From Acidimicrobiaceae bacterium (GTDB lineage: Bacteria > Actinomycetota > Acidimicrobiia > Acidimicrobiales > UBA8190), in contig DMNK01000146.1 in the NCBI GenBank assembly GCA_003453695.1, positions 404 to 8,297 on the forward strand: a stretch of 7,894 bases of DNA. The letters are read 5' to 3'. Both the position numbers and the translations under genes were made by a program. This document shows, piece after piece, positions 5,787 to 7,894 of this stretch. Every line of letters begins with the position of its first letter. Position 1 is the stretch's first letter. Under the pieces are notes generated by a model. That model worked only from the letters and a program-made list of their open reading frames with translations, did no database searches and was not told the origin of the DNA.

Positions 5787-7063
5787 GCTGGCCCGGCGGC
5801 ACGCTGCTCGAGGGTCGCCCCGCCCCGCCCCGCATCCCACCGCCGGCGCGCTCGACGGCGCGGTCGCTGGGCGAGCTGGCGCTCGTGATCCTCCTCGTGG
5901 TCCTGGCCGCCTTCGCCACCCACACCACCGACCTGCTCATCGTCATCGTTGCGCTCATCGTCATGATCATGCTGCACGAGCTCGGTCACTTCGCCACTGC
6001 CAAGTGGAGCCACATGAAGGTGACCGAGTACTTCCTCGGGTTCGGACCGCGCTTGTGGTCGGTGCGCAGGGGCGAGACCGAGTACGGCATCAAGGCCATC
6101 CCGGCGGGCGGCTACGTGAAGATCGTCGGGATGAGCAACCTGGAGGAGGTCGACCCGGCCGACGAGCCGCGCACCTACCGGCAGCAGCCCTTCCACAACC
6201 GGCTCATCGTGGCCTTGGCGGGCTCCACCATGCACGGCGTGATGGCGGTGCTCCTCATCTGGACGTACTTCACCTTCGCCGGCGTGCCCTCCTCGAGTGT
6301 GGTGCAGGTGCAGGCCCTTGCCCCGCTGGCCCACGGCGCCGACCCGGCCCGCCAGGCCGGCCTGCATGCCGGTGACGTGATCACCTCCGCCGACGGCAGG
6401 CGGGTGACCGGCGTGAACATGCTGGCCGGCGTCATCGGCGCCCATGCCGGTCAGGCGGTGAAGCTCGGTGTCCGGAGAAACGGGATGGTCCGCCACCTCA
6501 CGGTCACACCGGCGACGGAGACCGCCAACGGAAAGGCCCAGGGCCGCATCGGCGTCGAGCTGGCCGAGGGCAACTCCTCCATCGGACCGGTGCGCGCCGT
6601 GGGGCGCTCCTTCGTGGCCCTGGGCGACACGGTCACGGCGTCCTTCTCGGCGCTCGGCCAGATCTTCTCGCCCCACGGGCTCTCGTCGTACTGGCACGAC
6701 CTGACCAACGCCCAGGCCGCCAAGGCGTCTGAGCACTCGACCGTGCGCATCCAGTCGATCTACGGGGCCGTGCGTACCGGGGTCCAGGGCGCCGAGGCGG
6801 GGTGGGGCGGGCTGGTGGCCGTGCTGGTCTCGATCAACGTGTTCGTGGGCATCGTGAACCTCGTCCCCATGCTCCCCCTCGACGGCGGGCATGTGGCGGT
6901 GGCCGTCTACGAACGGATCAGGAGCCGCCGCGGCCGCGCCTATCACGCCGACGTCCGCAAGCTCGCCCCCGTCGCCTACGCCTTTCTCCTCTTCCTGGGA
7001 TTCATCGTGGTGTCGGCCTTGTATCTCGACATCACGCACCCCCTGGCCAATCCCTTCCACTAG
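5783..7063 (+). CDS. rseP: Site-2 intramembrane zinc metalloprotease (RseP/Rip1 family, M50)
   Basis: This membrane protease cuts substrates such as anti-sigma factors within or near the bilayer after a first extracytoplasmic cleavage. The mycobacterial homologue Rip1 lies in the same dxr-ispG context. The 426-residue protein has a Pro/Arg-rich start, two hydrophobic segments at about 31-46 and 51-64, the zinc motif HELGH at 65-69, FLGFGPRLWSVRRGETEYGIKAIPAGGY at 84-111, and a single PDZ domain at about 172-243 (AGLHAGDVITSADGRRV). The second active-site motif is NLVPMLPLDGGH at 359-370, with Asp367 as third zinc ligand. A last membrane segment at about 396-415 follows. All catalytic residues are present. 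AGSTMHG at 146-152 stands where many homologues have AGPxxN. ATG 5783 overlaps the dxr stop by 4 nt, implying translational coupling. Its substrate cannot be read from this window. Confidence 0.95.
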   Translation: MSWPGGTLLEGRPAPPRIPPPARSTARSLGELALVILLVVLAAFATHTTDLLIVIVALIVMIMLHELGHFATAKWSHMKVTEYFLGFGPRLWSVRRGETEYGIKAIPAGGYVKIVGMSNLEEVDPADEPRTYRQQPFHNRLIVALAGSTMHGVMAVLLIWTYFTFAGVPSSSVVQVQALAPLAHGADPARQAGLHAGDVITSADGRRVTGVNMLAGVIGAHAGQAVKLGVRRNGMVRHLTVTPATETANGKAQGRIGVELAEGNSSIGPVRAVGRSFVALGDTVTASFSALGQIFSPHGLSSYWHDLTNAQAAKASEHSTVRIQSIYGAVRTGVQGAEAGWGGLVAVLVSINVFVGIVNLVPMLPLDGGHVAVAVYERIRSRRGRAYHADVRKLAPVAYAFLLFLGFIVVSALYLDITHPLANPFH

Positions 7064-7069
7064 GGCCGC

Positions 7070-7085
7070 CCGGACGACGATCCGG
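7070..7085 (+). terminator. Short hairpin just after rseP stop
   Basis: A 5-bp stem (CCGGA / TCCGG) with a 6-nt loop (cgacga) begins 7 nt after the rseP stop. It is weak alone and has no T-tract. It may act together with the longer hairpin 25 nt downstream. Confidence 0.25.
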
Positions 7086-7109
7086 AGCCGCCGGCGATGG
7101 AGCGGTCCT

Positions 7110-7132
7110 CCCTGGCAGGCGCAGCGCCAGGG
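7110..7132 (+). terminator. GC hairpin between rseP and ispG, possible terminator
   Basis: A perfect 7-bp stem (CCCTGGC / GCCAGGG) closes a 9-nt loop. No T-tract follows. Its place between the end of rseP and the CACAATGG and ribosome site of ispG fits a terminator of the dxr-rseP unit, but chance stems are common at this G+C content. Confidence 0.35.
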
Positions 7133-7171
7133 CCCGCGGCATGGACCGCAGCCGGAACCCGGCACAATGGG

Positions 7172-7181
7172 AAGGAGGAGG
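7172..7181 (+). promoter_or_regulatory. Very strong Shine-Dalgarno sequence of ispG
   Basis: AAGGAGGAGG lies 6 nt before the ATG at 7188. It is the best ribosome site in the window and fixes the ispG start over the in-frame ATG at 7197. Confidence 0.8.
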
Positions 7182-7187
7182 TGCGAC

Positions 7188-7894
7188 ATGAGCCGCATGG
7201 CGAAGCTCACCGCAGGTCGCCGCCCCACCCGGCAGATCCACGTCGGCTCGGTGGCTGTGGGCGGTGATGCGCCCGTCTCCGTGCAGTCGATGACGACGAC
7301 CAAGACGGCGGACGTCGACGCCACGTTGAGCCAGATCTACGCGCTGGCCGCCGCCGGCGCCGACATCGTCCGCTGCACCTGCAACGAGCAGGAGGCGGCC
7401 GAGGGACTGGCGCACATCGTCCCGCGCTCGCCGGTCCCCATCGTGGCAGACGTCCATTTCCACCACGAGATGGCCCTCGCCGCCCTGGAGGCGGGCGTGC
7501 ACGGGCTACGCCTCAACCCCGGCAACCTGCGCAAGGCCGACGAGATCCGACTGGTGGCGTCCGAGGCACGTGACCGCGGCATCCCCATCCGCATCGGGGT
7601 CAACGCCGGGTCGCTGCATCCCGAGCTGTACAAGCGCTACGGCGGGGCGACGCCCGAGGCACTGGTCGAGTCGGCGCGCATGGAGCTGGCCCTGTTCGCC
7701 GAGGTCGGGTTCGAAGACGTGAAGATCTCGGTGAAGGCGTCGTCGGTGCCGCTCATGATCGAGTCGTACCGTCTGGCGTCAGAGGCCTTCGACCACCCCC
7801 TGCACCTCGGGGTGACCGAGGCGGGCCCGCCCCCGGCCGGGCTCGTCAAGGGCACGGCCGGCATCGCCACCTTGCTGGCCGAGGGCATCGGCGA
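7188..7894 (+). CDS. ispG: (E)-4-hydroxy-3-methylbut-2-enyl-diphosphate synthase, N-terminal part (3' end outside window)
   Basis: IspG (GcpE) is the [4Fe-4S] enzyme that reductively opens methylerythritol cyclodiphosphate to HMBPP, the penultimate MEP-pathway step. The window holds 235 codons, about 60% of a typical 360-390-residue protein, and no stop appears before the end. The TIM-barrel domain is clear: RRPTRQIHVGSVAVGG at 11-26, the conserved VSVQSMTTT at 30-38, DATLSQIYALAAAGADIVR at 44-62, VPIVADVHFHHEMALAAL at 83-100, GLRLNPGNLR at 106-115, PIRIGVNAGSL at 133-143, and HLGVTEAGP at 206-214 followed by GLVKGTAGIATLLAEGIG. The iron-sulfur cysteines lie in the missing C-terminal domain. 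Residues 63-67 read CTCNE where mycobacterial-type IspG has VAVPS. The gene follows the site-2 protease gene as in mycobacteria. ATG 7188 is fixed by the strong ribosome site. Confidence 0.96.
   Translation, partial: MSRMAKLTAGRRPTRQIHVGSVAVGGDAPVSVQSMTTTKTADVDATLSQIYALAAAGADIVRCTCNEQEAAEGLAHIVPRSPVPIVADVHFHHEMALAALEAGVHGLRLNPGNLRKADEIRLVASEARDRGIPIRIGVNAGSLHPELYKRYGGATPEALVESARMELALFAEVGFEDVKISVKASSVPLMIESYRLASEAFDHPLHLGVTEAGPPPAGLVKGTAGIATLLAEGIG

Larger units (their letters stand above)
7064..7187 (+). other. 124-nt gap between rseP and ispG
   Basis: This gap holds no plausible gene. It contains two hairpins (7070-7085 and 7110-7132), the octamer CACAATGG at 7163-7170, and a strong ribosome site just before ispG. 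No convincing -35 box lies 16-18 nt upstream of the CACAAT. Confidence 0.6.

Noticed and set aside
3432..5840. Very long open frame on the minus strand (about 800 codons)
   Set aside because: It lies antisense to cdsA and dxr, shows no family motif or hydrophobic pattern, and is rich in His/Arg/Gly as expected from reading GC-rich codons backwards. The opposite strand encodes two enzymes with full signatures.
7154..7158. GGAAC upstream of ispG as an ECF-sigma -35 box
   Set aside because: No matching -10 element is found 16-17 nt downstream, where the ribosome site lies instead.
5438..7324. Long minus-strand open frame (about 630 codons) opposite dxr, rseP and the ispG start
   Set aside because: This is the same composition effect. 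It crosses two clear genes, an intergenic region and a strong ribosome site, and has no recognisable domain.
1..7894. Search for a mobile element, CRISPR array, tRNA, riboswitch or defence system
   Set aside because: All eight genes are core housekeeping genes on one strand with tight spacing. I saw no inverted terminal repeats, spaced direct repeats, cloverleaf or foreign base composition.

Overview
This very G+C-rich window is a compact, single-strand stretch of housekeeping genes. All eight genes read left to right: the 3' end of rpsB, then tsf, pyrH, frr, cdsA, dxr, an rseP/rip1-type site-2 protease gene, and the first 235 codons of ispG. Gene order and protein features point to an actinobacterium. 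The frr-cdsA-dxr-rip1-ispG order is actinobacterial (Mycobacterium has the same set with rlmN and other genes in between), and GTG starts are frequent. The long low-complexity tails on S2 and CdsA suggest a deep lineage such as Acidimicrobiia, but that placement is an inference from pattern and not a phylogeny.

Layout. Positions 1-2497 are the translation and UMP-kinase block: ribosomal protein S2 (partial), elongation factor Ts, UMP kinase and ribosome recycling factor. These genes are separated by 5 nt, 9 nt and a 4-nt GTGA overlap. Positions 2538-4391 hold cdsA, whose catalytic membrane domain is preceded by about 350 residues of acidic, proline-rich, probably disordered sequence. A 108-nt gap with a strong GC hairpin follows. 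Positions 4500-7063 hold dxr and the site-2 protease gene, joined by a 4-nt ATGA overlap. A second gap of 124 nt carries two hairpins and leads, through a very strong Shine-Dalgarno sequence, to ispG, which is cut by the window end.

How the genes work together. S2, EF-Ts and RRF serve ribosome assembly, elongation and recycling, and PyrH supplies UDP for pyrimidine nucleotides. CdsA makes CDP-diacylglycerol for phospholipids. Dxr and IspG are the first committed step and the penultimate step of the methylerythritol phosphate (MEP) isoprenoid pathway. The site-2 protease between them is an intramembrane metalloprotease whose mycobacterial counterpart (Rip1) controls envelope and sigma-factor responses. 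The gap positions suggest three transcription blocks (rpsB to cdsA, dxr-rseP, ispG), although read-through is possible.

I found no mobile element, CRISPR array, tRNA or rRNA, and no evidence of a new multi-gene system. The points most worth a second look are the long N-terminal domain of CdsA, the Pro/Ala tail of S2, the extended N-terminus of Dxr with a tandem five-codon repeat, and an octamer shared upstream of the two MEP-pathway genes.
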